A DNA stretch of 64,000 bases from Trypanosoma brucei gambiense DAL972 (lineage: Eukaryota; Euglenozoa; Kinetoplastea; Trypanosomatida; Trypanosomatidae): the NCBI RefSeq assembly GCF_000210295.1, contig NC_026736.1:1080022-1144021 (forward strand). Reading direction: 5' to 3'. The position numbers and the translations under genes are program-made. This document shows, piece by piece, positions 10,233 through 20,545 of the stretch. Positions within the stretch are counted from its first letter, which is position 1. Every line of letters starts with the position of its first letter. The notes beneath the pieces were generated by a model. That model was not told the DNA's origin, searched no databases, and was given only the letters and a program-made list of their open reading frames with translations.

Positions 10233-12059
10233 CTATTCGAGGCGTGCCGGTGCAGTGTTGTTTCCGATGCGGACCTGCTCGCCACCGGCACCAGAGCTGC
10301 GCAGTAAGCGCGCCCTCTTGATTTCCTCGCGTTCGGCGGCAATCTTCACCTCCTCCTGCTTCGTCAGGTGCGAGCGGTACTCCACCATCTTGCTGCGGCG
10401 TGTAAGCACCTCCTCGTTGTTCTCGTCCACAGGGTGGTTGAACTCGATGCCAGCAGCGTCCAGAGCCTCCTCTGACTCCTTGAACTCCTCCAACGCCTTC
10501 GCCTGCTTCTCTTTCAGCATCGCCAGCTCCTCCTCTACGCCCTGGCGCAGCCTGTATAGCTCTTTCTTCATGTCGGCGTGCTTCTTCGCATTCGGGTCGA
10601 ATGTTTCCACACAGAACTCCAACTGGATGTGCGTTGTACGGATGTTCCGGTCAATCTCCTCCATCCGCTTCTCTTTCTTGTAGATAAGAGAACCCAACGT
10701 GAGGTACAGCATGCGGAAGTACTCCAAGTGCTCTTTATGAACATCCAAACGAAGGGCTGCAAGATCCTGGCTCGTTTTGTCGTGGCGGGCCTTCACCGCG
10801 GCACAGCCCTCCGACACCAGCTCCTCCACCAGCCCGGTACAGCGGATCGCGAGGTCGCAGTTGTACACTGTCAGCTCGAGCAGTTTCTTGTGCTGCGAGG
10901 CAACCTCCAGGAATTGAGAGTACTCCACACGTCGCTTCTCCTCGCGGTCAATCTCCTCAATCCGCCGCTTGACCTCATCGAATCGCTCCGTGCCAAGCTT
11001 CTGCAACTGCCGCTCAAGGTCCTGGATCTTGTTCCACGTCTCCTCCTGCCTATCCTCGTTCTCTCGGATGTAGCGGTCGCTCTTCTCTTTGTTCGCAGCG
11101 TGGCGCTTCGTCGCCTCGGCATCCTCAAGGTCAGCCTTCTGGATCGCGTCGTGGATGTGCTTCAGATCTGTCTCACACCGCTGCTTCAGGCGACGCTTCG
11201 CATCCTTCATCTGACTCGTTTCCTGATTCGCCTGTTTCTGCACCTCATGGATTTTGCTGAAGGCCTGGTTCTCCTCCTCACATTTGCTGATCAAGCGGAA
11301 TTTGTCCTGAATCAGATCGATCAAGCGCTCCTGAAGCTGTACCTTCGTCCACATTTGCTCCTCGGCGACCTGCATCTCACCATCATGCATCGCAACGTTC
11401 TGGATCTCGTTCGTTTTTTCAAGCTGCGCCAACTGCGTCTTGATCTGGTCGTCAGTTGAGGCAAGCGCATTCTGGATTTGCGTTACGTTCATGATATCCT
11501 CCACTTGCTTCAATGTCTGTGTGGGGACCTGCGCCAACTGTGTTGCATCCAGCTGCGAGCGGCGAAGCTCCTCCTCAACCTTTTCAACCTTCGCGATGGC
11601 GTTGTCGATCATCTGCGTGAAGCTCACAACACGCGTCTTGTTGCGGTTCTGACGCAGGTCCTGAAGCACCTTTTTCATGGCAATAATGTCCATGAATTGT
11701 GCCTTGTCCTCAGGGCGGTAAAGCTCGCGTTGGCTCATCTCGAGTCCACACACGCGCATCAGCTTTGCGAGGTCGTATACCTCCGTTAGGTTCCATTTCG
11801 TACCGACGTCCACAGCGGCAACCAGCTCCTCAGCCTTCAGGTGGGCGCCGCGCAGCTTCTGCCTCTGTGTCTCGCTCCAGTCAGATACATGCAATTCTGT
11901 ACAAGTTCCTCATTCTCCAAACAGGCTGTCTTCAGCTTCAGGTTGTGGATCTTCTGCTTGCGCGCAGCCTCCAAACCAGTGGCATCGTCAACTGCGGCCA
12001 TGGTAGCACTCTTTTATTAAGGATAATCGATTTCTTGTGTTGAAAGTTGTGTGATTTCT
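10212..12059. repeat. Tandem direct repeat, PFR1 unit copy 2
   Basis: Second copy of the repeat at 8049-9897. The only difference I found inside the shared block is a missing C at about 11896 (plus strand), where copy 1 has CC at about 9733-9734. Confidence 0.9.
10233..12001 (-). pseudogene. PFR1: Paraflagellar rod protein PFR1 (copy 2, frameshifted)
   Basis: Same sequence as the downstream copy, but one base is missing near 11896, about 35 codons after the ATG at 11999-12001. Translation from that ATG leaves frame immediately. The remaining 553-codon frame downstream is intact but opens with a TTG (Leu 36 of the full protein), so it has no ATG near its beginning. The next possible start would remove the conserved N-terminus. 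Since the rest is identical to the intact copy, this is either a very recent lesion, tolerated because another copy exists, or a base-calling or assembly error in a collapsed array. Confidence 0.85.
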
Positions 12060-12171
12060 TGAAAACAGTTGTGTGAAGATTTGAATAAGTTTTATCAAAA
12101 TTTTAGCGGTCTTTCGATTAAGATATTGTTATAATTTTTAATTTTCGTTGTTTACGCATATTTTATTTTTT

Positions 12172-12180
<9 letters not shown>

Positions 12181-12203
<23 letters not shown>
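12181..12203. repeat. (TA)n microsatellite
   Basis: Uninterrupted TA dinucleotide run just downstream of the DPH1 stop codon, within its likely 3' UTR. Confidence 0.9.
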
Positions 12204-12210
12204 TATTGGT

Positions 12211-13284
12211 TCATAGGGATTTGTTTGTGTAGACAGCCCATTTTCCTCCGTCCTTTGAATAATGGTCCATTGGGTAATGTACGTCGTTCCAGTTTACGTT
12301 TCCCAAGGCTACTTCTGCCTCATAAGGTGACAATAGAGGCTTATCGAACGCGTATCCCCAGTCGATGGAAAGTCTTGGACATGCTACCTGAATATAGCAG
12401 TCAACATCCTGAATTCTTGCCAGTTTCTGAGGGAAGATTTCGGACATGAGAAAGAGGGTGACTGTTTTTCCTCGCTTCTCCGCAAGTTGCATTATGCGGT
12501 CTACCAACCGTGGGTTTCCCTGACGTCCTAACGTTCCCATAATAAGTGCAAAACTACTAGCGGCTTTTCCCAATTGGACCGCCTCGCGCCGCAGAGTTCT
12601 CATTTCGCTCGTGTTGTAGCTTTCTGTTGTCATTGTCTTCTTGTAAGGATCATATTGTAAAGCGTTTAATGTTGGGTGAGCAATTAGAAAAGCTTCAAGA
12701 TGGAAACGTCCATCACCTACGTACAGCACAAGATCCACAGCCGTTGGGTCCAGTACTGGGCTCGTGCAACCCAACAACTCCCCCCTTGAGAGCGGCTTAT
12801 TTTGTGGCACAACAACAGGCTGATGAAAGTGGTTCTCTAACATCTGAACCCCAGCGCGCATGGAAGAAACGAACTGAATCGTTGCAATGCAGGCCAGGCG
12901 AGTCTCAGGGGGGACAAAGGAGCGAACGGTATCAACGAAATGTTGTACATCAATGTCAATTTCGACAAACACGTACATCATATTTTTTATCAGACAATCT
13001 TTTATCGATATAAGGCAACTGTGACCATAGTGAATCAAGAAGTCACAACCCAACGCTAGGGCCGAATAATCGTCTACGCAGCAGGCGCCGTATGTAACAT
13101 CACCCAGAATTACCATCTCAGCTCCCGTCTGTTCCTCGAGAATATCAGCAATTGGCGCAGCGAACATCAGAAGGCCCTCGGGAAACTGGAGGGCTACGCG
13201 CGTAGCGCCCTTTTCCCTTATGCGTCGGGCACACTTCTCAATCTCAAACCTGTAGTTACTTGGAAGACCCAACTCCGCCTCCAT
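12211..13284 (-). CDS. DPH1: Diphthamide biosynthesis protein 1
   Basis: 357 residues from the ATG at 13282-13284; the longer open frame upstream begins with GTG and adds 32 unconserved residues. The protein matches the DPH1/DPH2 radical-SAM family: LPSNYRFEI near the N-terminus, ALQFPEGLL, then the three separated cysteines that hold the unusual 4Fe-4S cluster, in GACCVDD (about residue 68), GELLGCTSP (about 172) and VACPRLSIDWG (about 300). All three being present favours DPH1 over DPH2. With DPH2 it transfers the 3-amino-3-carboxypropyl group from SAM to a histidine of elongation factor 2, the first step of diphthamide synthesis, in the cytosol. Confidence 0.9.
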   Translation of the reverse strand: MEAELGLPSNYRFEIEKCARRIREKGATRVALQFPEGLLMFAAPIADILEEQTGAEMVILGDVTYGACCVDDYSALALGCDFLIHYGHSCLISIKDCLIKNMMYVFVEIDIDVQHFVDTVRSFVPPETRLACIATIQFVSSMRAGVQMLENHFHQPVVVPQNKPLSRGELLGCTSPVLDPTAVDLVLYVGDGRFHLEAFLIAHPTLNALQYDPYKKTMTTESYNTSEMRTLRREAVQLGKAASSFALIMGTLGRQGNPRLVDRIMQLAEKRGKTVTLFLMSEIFPQKLARIQDVDCYIQVACPRLSIDWGYAFDKPLLSPYEAEVALGNVNWNDVHYPMDHYSKDGGKWAVYTNKSL

Positions 13285-13593
13285 GGTGTCTATGGCCCTT
13301 AGTAAAGCGTTGAAGAGAAACGTGTGGAGAAGATTGGTGAAAGACGACACAGCGGTATCTTCATTGCAACATCGGCTCACTATGCTCCCTTACCCTTGAG
13401 CGTACCTAACTCGCGGCGTATCGCGTCGCTGTGCACCATTTCGGCGTCTCATAGGGGTAACCTAATCCTGCACACAGTTTGGAGGGCGGTGGGAACGAAT
13501 AGGAGCCAACAAGACAACACAGAGACACCACATGCTACCACGTGCACGAGTTCAGCGGCAAAAAAATGAACTTTACAACAATGCCGAATGATC
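13285..13593. other. Spacer between BRCT protein and DPH1 genes
   Basis: No gene seen; about 309 bases that should hold the 3' UTR of the BRCT gene and the splice site and 5' UTR of DPH1. Confidence 0.5.
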
Positions 13594-15987
13594 TCACGAA
13601 GAATCCTTCGGGCGTTTGCGCGCTCCAGTTTTCGGCATGAGTTCGTAGATAACGGGATCCGGTTCTAGTGTACACAGACAGTGCGCTATGTATTCCATCC
13701 TATATACCTTCAATCGTGAATTGATAGCCGCAAGCTGCTCCTGCTCCCAGTTGTTGTCGTCGGAGAGGACGAAGTTTATGCTGTCGACAGGCCCAGACCC
13801 CTGAAGCAGAGCATCCACCAACTCCTGGGGTGTATACGGAATTACAGCCTTGCAGCCCCCACTTTGCAGAACGCGGGCGAAGCTCTTCGTCCTTAAATCA
13901 GTCGAACAACACAAAGCAACAGTCCAGGAAGCAAACGGCCGCTCGGTTCGGCGCCGTTGAAGCTGACACGCTTTCACAAGTTCAGAGACGGAGTTACGAA
14001 GCGACGCTCTTCGAGCCATTTCCGGGCACCATTCGTGTGGCTCCTCGGGGGGAATGCGATTTTCTTGTCTTGCTTCCTTAATAAACGAGGGTGCGAGCAC
14101 CCACTTCCCTGCCGCAACGGCACTGAGAAAATATTCAGTTCTAGAAGGTCTTTCGGTAATGTAGTGTGTGCACTCTTCTACACTTATAGCTATCGTAAGT
14201 CCTAACGGCAGCAACTGAGAAAGTTCCTCTTCCAGATGTAAAAGTGATCTCGACAGCATAATACAACAAGGGGAAGGTGAAAACTCCCCCCGCCCCCCGC
14301 GTGGTGTATCGTCAATTTGAACCCTTTCACCTTCCTTTTCTGACTGAGGCGACACCCCTCTGTGTTCTATCTCTTTCCGCTCGCTTTGCGGTTGCTCCAT
14401 ATCAGCTTGCTTGTAGACTATCATCTGTGACGCTGGTGGAGTTTCCCGCCCGAACCTTCTACCGCACGCTGAAGAAGCAAGGGCATTAAAGGACACCTCT
14501 ACATTGCAGGCGCATACGTCCCCCTCGCCCCGATCCTCTGCAGACCTACTTTGTGCCTGTCCCACACCCACAGCAGGTGACGTAGGCGTGACACTGGTTG
14601 CATCGGTCTTTGTTTCCAGTTCCCCAATCAGGTGCTCGAGCGAGCTTGAGAGCACAGAATCCCTCGGTGTTACGTCCTTGGAGAGACGTTGCAAACCATG
14701 GCCGTATGCACTGCTCCCACTCCTTCGCCCGTCGGCCAACACACCAGCAGATGCGACTGTCGCATTCCCCAACTCCTTGTTAAACTCGGAGAACTGTGGT
14801 GTATTCATGATGAAAGGGGAGCAGTCCTCCCAATATCCCGCCACAAGTGAGTGGTGTAGCCAGTCCACATGCACAAAAAAACACTCAATCACCCGTAGCT
14901 TATACCTTCGCCAGGCCAATGAAGCAACCTTAGTTGACCCTGCCAGGCCGTCAGCACTACCCACAACCAGGTGAGTAGTGTTGCTGCGCGCAAATGAGCC
15001 AACATTGTTCGCGCCCAGCACAAAGTCGTCCTGTATAACACACTGCATCCCGGCGCGCTTTAGGGAGTTCCGGAACGCCTCCCGGTCCTCTTGAGGCACA
15101 GCGGTGAATGTAATAACTGGTTTCAGAACACTAGAAACAACATACGGCTTCGCACACACACGCCCGTGACCTTGCGCTGCACACTCCTCGAGCCAGGAAA
15201 GTGAGACAAACTCTAGGCCGGGCCGAGGTGCAAAGAATTCAGTTGTTGGGCCCAGCAACACTACGTGGGTGGTAACTATTGTCAACGTCTGAGCCTGACG
15301 TATACCCGAGCGTTTGATTAGTTCCTTCACATCATCTGATACTAGGTTAGGTGGAAAACAGTAGGCAACTGCGCCCGACCTCTCCCGCAGAGCGGTTATG
15401 CGCGTCGATATATCCCGCAGACCCGATACTCCTACTAGTCCACCGTACTGTTGCGAAAACTGACAGTACGGTTTAACGCAGCATTGGTACTTCCGGGCAA
15501 ACTGAACCTTAGCGTTTCGTGATAAATCCGATATTCTGCTTGGAACAACTAATACTGAACATCTCCGGGTCATTTCGGGAGAGTACCTAGCTTGATGAGT
15601 CTCGCAAATTCTTTGCACCATCTGTCGTTCCGCAACATCCAATGAAGTTGTACACACCTCCAGCCCTCGAAGTGAGTAGTCAATCCCAAACTCACTTACT
15701 CGATCCATCGAGCAGTTGCCTGACAGCACCCACTCTGGTGTAACACATGGAATCCCGTGTACCTTAGCCAAAGCATATTTTTTCCCTTCGGTACTCCTGG
15801 CAACCAACACATTGGTCCTGTCCGTCAGTGTTTCTGTGTATGTCATACCTTGCTGCTCCAGCTTAGATTTAATGAGTTCCAGGTCATTTCCAGATATCGC
15901 TGTTGTTGTAACAAGCATGTATTTCGGTATATGGCACCCACGAGAGACGAAGACCACCCTCTCGTGGCTTATGGAAGAAACGTACAT
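13594..15987 (-). CDS. Six-BRCT-domain protein (Rtt107/Brc1/PTIP-like architecture)
   Basis: 797 residues from an ATG at 15985-15987. I read six BRCT-like units: about 20-105 (ends in PEWVLSGN), 106-185 (starts LRGLEV), 205-290 (SLSWLEECA), 295-395 (HVDWLHHSLV), then a low-complexity Ser/Glu linker, and a C-terminal pair at about 575-650 (GKWVLAPSFI) and 695-790. BRCT domains bind phosphoproteins in DNA damage responses. The four-plus-two layout is that of yeast Rtt107, fission yeast Brc1 and animal PTIP, whose C-terminal pair reads phosphorylated H2A at damaged forks. TopBP1-like is the alternative. The exact orthology is inference; a nuclear DNA-damage scaffold is the safe statement. Confidence 0.75.
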   Translation of the reverse strand: MYVSSISHERVVFVSRGCHIPKYMLVTTTAISGNDLELIKSKLEQQGMTYTETLTDRTNVLVARSTEGKKYALAKVHGIPCVTPEWVLSGNCSMDRVSEFGIDYSLRGLEVCTTSLDVAERQMVQRICETHQARYSPEMTRRCSVLVVPSRISDLSRNAKVQFARKYQCCVKPYCQFSQQYGGLVGVSGLRDISTRITALRERSGAVAYCFPPNLVSDDVKELIKRSGIRQAQTLTIVTTHVVLLGPTTEFFAPRPGLEFVSLSWLEECAAQGHGRVCAKPYVVSSVLKPVITFTAVPQEDREAFRNSLKRAGMQCVIQDDFVLGANNVGSFARSNTTHLVVGSADGLAGSTKVASLAWRRYKLRVIECFFVHVDWLHHSLVAGYWEDCSPFIMNTPQFSEFNKELGNATVASAGVLADGRRSGSSAYGHGLQRLSKDVTPRDSVLSSSLEHLIGELETKTDATSVTPTSPAVGVGQAQSRSAEDRGEGDVCACNVEVSFNALASSACGRRFGRETPPASQMIVYKQADMEQPQSERKEIEHRGVSPQSEKEGERVQIDDTPRGGRGEFSPSPCCIMLSRSLLHLEEELSQLLPLGLTIAISVEECTHYITERPSRTEYFLSAVAAGKWVLAPSFIKEARQENRIPPEEPHEWCPEMARRASLRNSVSELVKACQLQRRRTERPFASWTVALCCSTDLRTKSFARVLQSGGCKAVIPYTPQELVDALLQGSGPVDSINFVLSDDNNWEQEQLAAINSRLKVYRMEYIAHCLCTLEPDPVIYELMPKTGARKRPKDSS

Positions 15988-16186
15988 ATGTGTTCAAACA
16001 TAAGAAGGAAAGGAAAAAGGAGATGCCCATGCATGACATGTGCGGCAAACCAGTACATTCGGATAACAATAAAACGGCTGGTACATGTGGGAAGAAAAAT
16101 AATATGAGAGGAAAGGAATAATAATAATAATAAAAAGAAAAAGAAAAAATTACGCGCAGCTACGAAAAGGACAAGACGGATGGCTC

Positions 16187-16579
16187 TTAGTAGAAGAAAC
16201 CGAGCACTTTACCACCAGTATTGCGAGCACGGGCCTCTTCGTGGTCCATGATGCCAAGTGACGTCGTGAGCACGACGAAGCCAAACTGCCGACTAGGGAG
16301 AACATTCTTCACCCACTTTTCGAAGTCACGAGCAGTGCAGTCGAACCGAGGGCAGATGGCCCCGCATTTATTGAGGCGCCCATTGAGATTTACGACGATC
16401 TTCCCTGCACGGTGGTCGTCAACAATCTCAAACTCACCAATGTAGCCGTGTTTCTGCATTACCTGCAGAAACTTCACTACTACTTTCGATGAAGGCCGGA
16501 TGAGAACCTGGCGCTTGCCGCGGCGCTCTGCGCCCGCAATGCAGCGGAGCGCATTAGCCAAAACGCTCATCATTGTCAT
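16187..16579 (-). CDS. RPS15A: 40S ribosomal protein S15A (uS8)
   Basis: 130 residues, the usual length of eukaryotic uS8. Diagnostic blocks include [17 protein letters not shown] sequence near the start (here [19 protein letters not shown]), [19 protein letters not shown] in the middle and the C-terminal [22 protein letters not shown]. It binds 18S rRNA in the small subunit body. The start is an ATG at 16577-16579; a second ATG two codons on is also possible, but the first gives the conserved length. Confidence 0.97.
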   Translation of the reverse strand: MTMMSVLANALRCIAGAERRGKRQVLIRPSSKVVVKFLQVMQKHGYIGEFEIVDDHRAGKIVVNLNGRLNKCGAICPRFDCTARDFEKWVKNVLPSRQFGFVVLTTSLGIMDHEEARARNTGGKVLGFFY

Positions 16580-16775
16580 TTTGCTTAACCACTACTAGAA
16601 ATGACAAAGAAAAAGAAAGCAAGAATCAAGTGTGCAGTAAGTGTTACAAAGCAGACGAACGAACATACACCAACAAGCAAGTGTCATACATGGAAGTGTG
16701 TCGATACAGCTTTTTCCGAACCCCCATGGTGCACAAGTTAACGAAGGGAAAAAACAACGCAACACACAACAGGCC

Positions 16776-18469
16776 CTACGCACTCCCAAGAAAAATTAAT
16801 GCGTCATGGTCGTAGCTAGAGTTTACCATCGAGTTCGGCTCTACCCTGCCTCCAGAGTCAACAAAAACGGCGCCAGTATCACCAGAAAAAAAGTTTGCAT
16901 TACAGGAGGATTCGACCGAAGCTAGCCTACTTGATGGGAGGCAATAGTCTCCCAGGAAGAAATCAAATAGACGATGCCAAATTGGACGCGAGTGCCGGTA
17001 AGAGGTGCATCGTTTACCCGAGCATAGTGAGTCTTTGTTAGTAATGCGGGTCGCACCTTCCTGGAACAATTCCGCGTATAGCCGACCCCGCAAGACAGTC
17101 TCCACCACTAGTTGCTCGATATGGAACTGCAGTTTTTTACACGTACGAACAGCAGCAGGTACGAACATGTGTGACCGAAGCAAATTCGTGAACTGCTTTA
17201 CGACGCTGGAGCGGGACACGTCCCCTATTTTATGATATGCGTGGGGTTTATCTGTGTCTGAACCCCGCCCACAAGCGCCATAGTTGTGGATGGAAACGAT
17301 ACGCCCCGAATCATCTACATTTACGCAAACCACGTCCGAATGTGGAACACCAGCGTTCGTCTGACATGTCATTTCGATAAGCGTCCCGAGACGGACAGGC
17401 GTATTAAAGCTGAGTATTCTACTTTCGCATGGTAGTCTGTACTTCTCCGAGAAAACTGAAACGGACCTGAGTGATCTCGGCAGTATTTGCGATAAGGAAA
17501 TCGCCAAGCCGGCACAGTGGATATAGTCCGCACCATACACAACAATTTGTTTGCCCCGCAGGAGAGCGGATAAAAGCAACTCCGTTTCGTCAAGACCGGT
17601 ATCACTCCACTCTAGAAACACCAGCAACCAAACCGAAAGAGGCTTTAGCAAATGAAAGGGGCCTAAAGACACAACCCTACTGTCGCCCAATGATACGCAT
17701 CTGCCGATTTCAGGTGGCCAACCGACATCAACATCAATAGTTTCCACCAACGGAAGCTTCATCTCGAGATATTGTTTCACTGTGTTCAAAACCGCAGTTT
17801 CGCAGGTCGGTTCTTCAGGTATCAATGGCGTCCTTCCAAACAATGCCAAAAGAACACATTCGAAAAAGTTGTGGGTGCGCCTAAACGCATCAGCTTCTGC
17901 TTCGTCGTCTTCCGCCAACAACGACATCAGTGGGCGCATTGGACGTTTGCGTGCCTCCTCACGCCGTCTCTCGAGGTCGGGAAACGTAGAGTATTCGGAC
18001 GCCAACCGCCTTTCTGTCACATCAACCCAGCCCTCTAGCAAAATCCTCATAAAGCAAGAAAGAACAGGCCATCGGCGTATGAGCTCATACTTCGAGGATG
18101 TGTAATTATCACACAAAAACGGCGACTTTCGCCCCGGGCAAGTATGTCTCCCAGACAAAAAGCTATACCGGACACACCACCTGCATCAGGATCCGACATC
18201 ACGACAGATTCTTCATTTGACTCATTCGAATCGAGAACACGGGCAACAAGTTCTCTCATTTTCTGCTTAGAATGAGGGCGCAGCGATCCGCTAATTGAAT
18301 GAGAACTGAAAAGCGCTTTTCCATGAAACGCAGAAAGTTGTGGCATCTGTGCACCAAACGAATTCATTTCTTGATATTCATAATACTCTGTAACATGAAG
18401 ATCCTTTGGACCCTCAATGGCATCAAATTCCCCCAATATTACCGCGGGAACATTCCATACCGTTTGCAT
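16776..18469 (-). CDS. Folliculin-like protein, broken by one-base frameshift
   Basis: Two frames join: an N-terminal part from an ATG at 18467-18469 to about 18085 and a C-terminal part ending at 16776. Adding one base near 18080-18095 gives about 564 residues. The N-terminal part opens with a longin-like strand (VWNVPAVILGEFDAIEGPKDLHVTE). It then has ISGIAF-type sequence, SRRFCVIITHP and, across the break, SKYELIRRWPVL, matching the folliculin layout of a Trp-Pro after a conserved strand. The C-terminal half (LVFLEWSDTGLDETELLLSALLRGKQIVVYG) fits its DENN region. Folliculin is a GTPase-activating protein for Rag GTPases in lysosomal nutrient sensing. The assignment rests on motif order, so it is moderate. 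Confidence 0.6.
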
Positions 18470-18737
18470 GGCATTCCCTCTGGAATTATGCGTACATAGA
18501 AATACACGGAGATAAACAGTTTTAAAAGGGGGTAGAGAAGGAATGAAAAATAAAACAACAAGATTTAAACGTTAGTGAAGCAGTCGAACGCATATTGTAA
18601 CAAGCATAATGAAGAAAAACAATGTGCATTAAGGCGGTATTTTTACTTCATGGATTAATATATCTCAACTCCTCTTGTACAAATGAGGAAAGTAATAAAC
18701 ACACAATGATGGATGACTCAACACTTGTGCAACGAAA

Positions 18738-20177
18738 TCACATGGAAAAAGCGGATGACCATGTAAGACCAAATTTCACATGATCAAACAGGCGATTATT
18801 CCCATTCCTCCATGTAATGTTGCCACGCCCATCCACACCAACAGGTACACAAAAATTAAGTTCAAACCGACCGTTCGGCGTGACACCGAAAAGAGGAACC
18901 CTTGTCACGACAATACCAAAGCCTACAGACGCAGCACATGTACGAAACCAGCGGTATGTGTCAAAGAGTTCTGAAGACGAATTTACCATTCGAAGATTCC
19001 CGACATTACCGAATAAATGCATGGCTGCAAGACCATTATTCGGAAAAAAGAGAAATGGAAAATTTACGCTGAGTGACGTCGCCCATAGCGCATTTCCTCC
19101 TGTTGCCGCAAAGTGACCACCCTCTCTCACGCCACCGTCAACTGTCGACGGACCAACACTCCTGAACCCTCGAACGTGACATGACGACAGGAAAAGTCTG
19201 TCACTCAACGGTATCCTAGCCCGTTTGTATGACCAAATCCCCGCAACTTTACTGTTCCATTGAACACTGCAAAAAGGACCCAAGGGCCAGTACTTGGCAG
19301 TTTGAATTTCGGTCTTCAAGAAATTGAACCCACCTCCGAGAGGACCACCCGCCAGCTCATTTTTCATGCTCAACTGGACGCCCTTTATGGGTAGCGGGTA
19401 GATGCCACACAGATAGGGGTCTGCATGATGCCACACGTTAGAAACTCCCAACTCATGCCTGAAATAACCTTTGAAGGTCGTTCTAAAGTCCTGTAACATT
19501 TCATCAGGCAGATTCGTTCCTTCCCTCGATACGAGGAGCCTACGCTGAAATCCGATAGTGAATTCGGATAAAAGACCTCGCTTTTCATTTCTCGTGGTGG
19601 CTTTAACTTCGTCGATCCTTTCGTTGCTGGCAAGATGGTACATTTTATTTTCACTTCGTCGCCCCAAATAATACTCACCCGTTTGACCCAAATACGTAGC
19701 ATTCGAAAGCATTGAAAGCGAAACCGCATGCGCTCGGGATGTAGGGGGAACGTAGCTTCCAGACAGCGAGTACCTACCACCTAAAATATTTTCCAGCGAA
19801 AGTGTTAACTCTGGAAGAACTGTTTCTGTTGTGAAGACTCCAAATGTCTTCTTAGGTTTAGCCTCCACAACGTCGATATGAACACAAACATCGTTAGATT
19901 CCCCATGAAATGTAGGCTCTAAATTGAAATCTACCTTACTGAAAATACCCATGCGTGCCCATCGTGTTCTAGCTTCGTTCATATTGTTCGTAATGTCTTC
20001 AATGTTTTCGGACCGTTTAATTGCCTCGACATCACGACTGATAACACGGGGATGAATGTTTTCAATGCCTCTGATGCGGACGTGTGTACGTATAGGAACG
20101 TTAAGCACCTTACCGATATCCTCTTCGCCTATATAGACCTCTTGAGGAGGTACACTACTCTCGCTAGAAAAGGTCAT
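18738..20177 (-). CDS. SAM50: Sam50/Tob55, outer-membrane beta-barrel insertase
   Basis: 479 residues from an ATG at 20175-20177. The N-terminal roughly 120 residues contain one POTRA-like unit (VRIRGIENIHPRVISRDVEAI, then ARTRWARMGIFSKVDFNLEP). The rest alternates short amphipathic strands typical of an Omp85 16-strand barrel, with conserved RGF and the C-terminal strand ending FGLTWSSAFSM. Sam50 inserts beta-barrel proteins (VDAC, the ATOM40 pore) into the mitochondrial outer membrane; it is one of the few import components shared between trypanosomes and other eukaryotes. No cleavable presequence is evident, as expected. Confidence 0.9.
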   Translation of the reverse strand: MTFSSESSVPPQEVYIGEEDIGKVLNVPIRTHVRIRGIENIHPRVISRDVEAIKRSENIEDITNNMNEARTRWARMGIFSKVDFNLEPTFHGESNDVCVHIDVVEAKPKKTFGVFTTETVLPELTLSLENILGGRYSLSGSYVPPTSRAHAVSLSMLSNATYLGQTGEYYLGRRSENKMYHLASNERIDEVKATTRNEKRGLLSEFTIGFQRRLLVSREGTNLPDEMLQDFRTTFKGYFRHELGVSNVWHHADPYLCGIYPLPIKGVQLSMKNELAGGPLGGGFNFLKTEIQTAKYWPLGPFCSVQWNSKVAGIWSYKRARIPLSDRLFLSSCHVRGFRSVGPSTVDGGVREGGHFAATGGNALWATSLSVNFPFLFFPNNGLAAMHLFGNVGNLRMVNSSSELFDTYRWFRTCAASVGFGIVVTRVPLFGVTPNGRFELNFCVPVGVDGRGNITWRNGNNRLFDHVKFGLTWSSAFSM

Positions 20178-20545
20178 ACGATCTTCACAACTAGTGTCCC
20201 TAGGATAAGTAAACTTGTGTGTCCCTTGTAGGGGTTGAGAAAAACTTTAGTGCACAGAAAATGGCAAAACAAATTACTTTATGTAATTTTCGATGATATT
20301 TTCGGACAGAATGCTAATAGTTAACACGACATTGTAAATCCAGGTATACATGCATTCATGCAGGAACGTACATTAATATAATAGTAATAGAGGAAGCATA
20401 CTATGATACGGCCGGTGGCCCTTACAAGGAAACTAAAACTACGGCTTCCATCATTGCGAGAAAGCGTACTAGATACGTCACAATGATGGGGCTAAACATC
20501 TAACAACGAACCCGTCCTCCTCGCACGGTTAGGGAATAAAGCAGC
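20178..20545. other. Spacer between flavoprotein and Sam50 genes
   Basis: No gene seen; 368 AT-rich bases expected to hold the flavoprotein 3' UTR and the Sam50 5' UTR. Confidence 0.5.
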
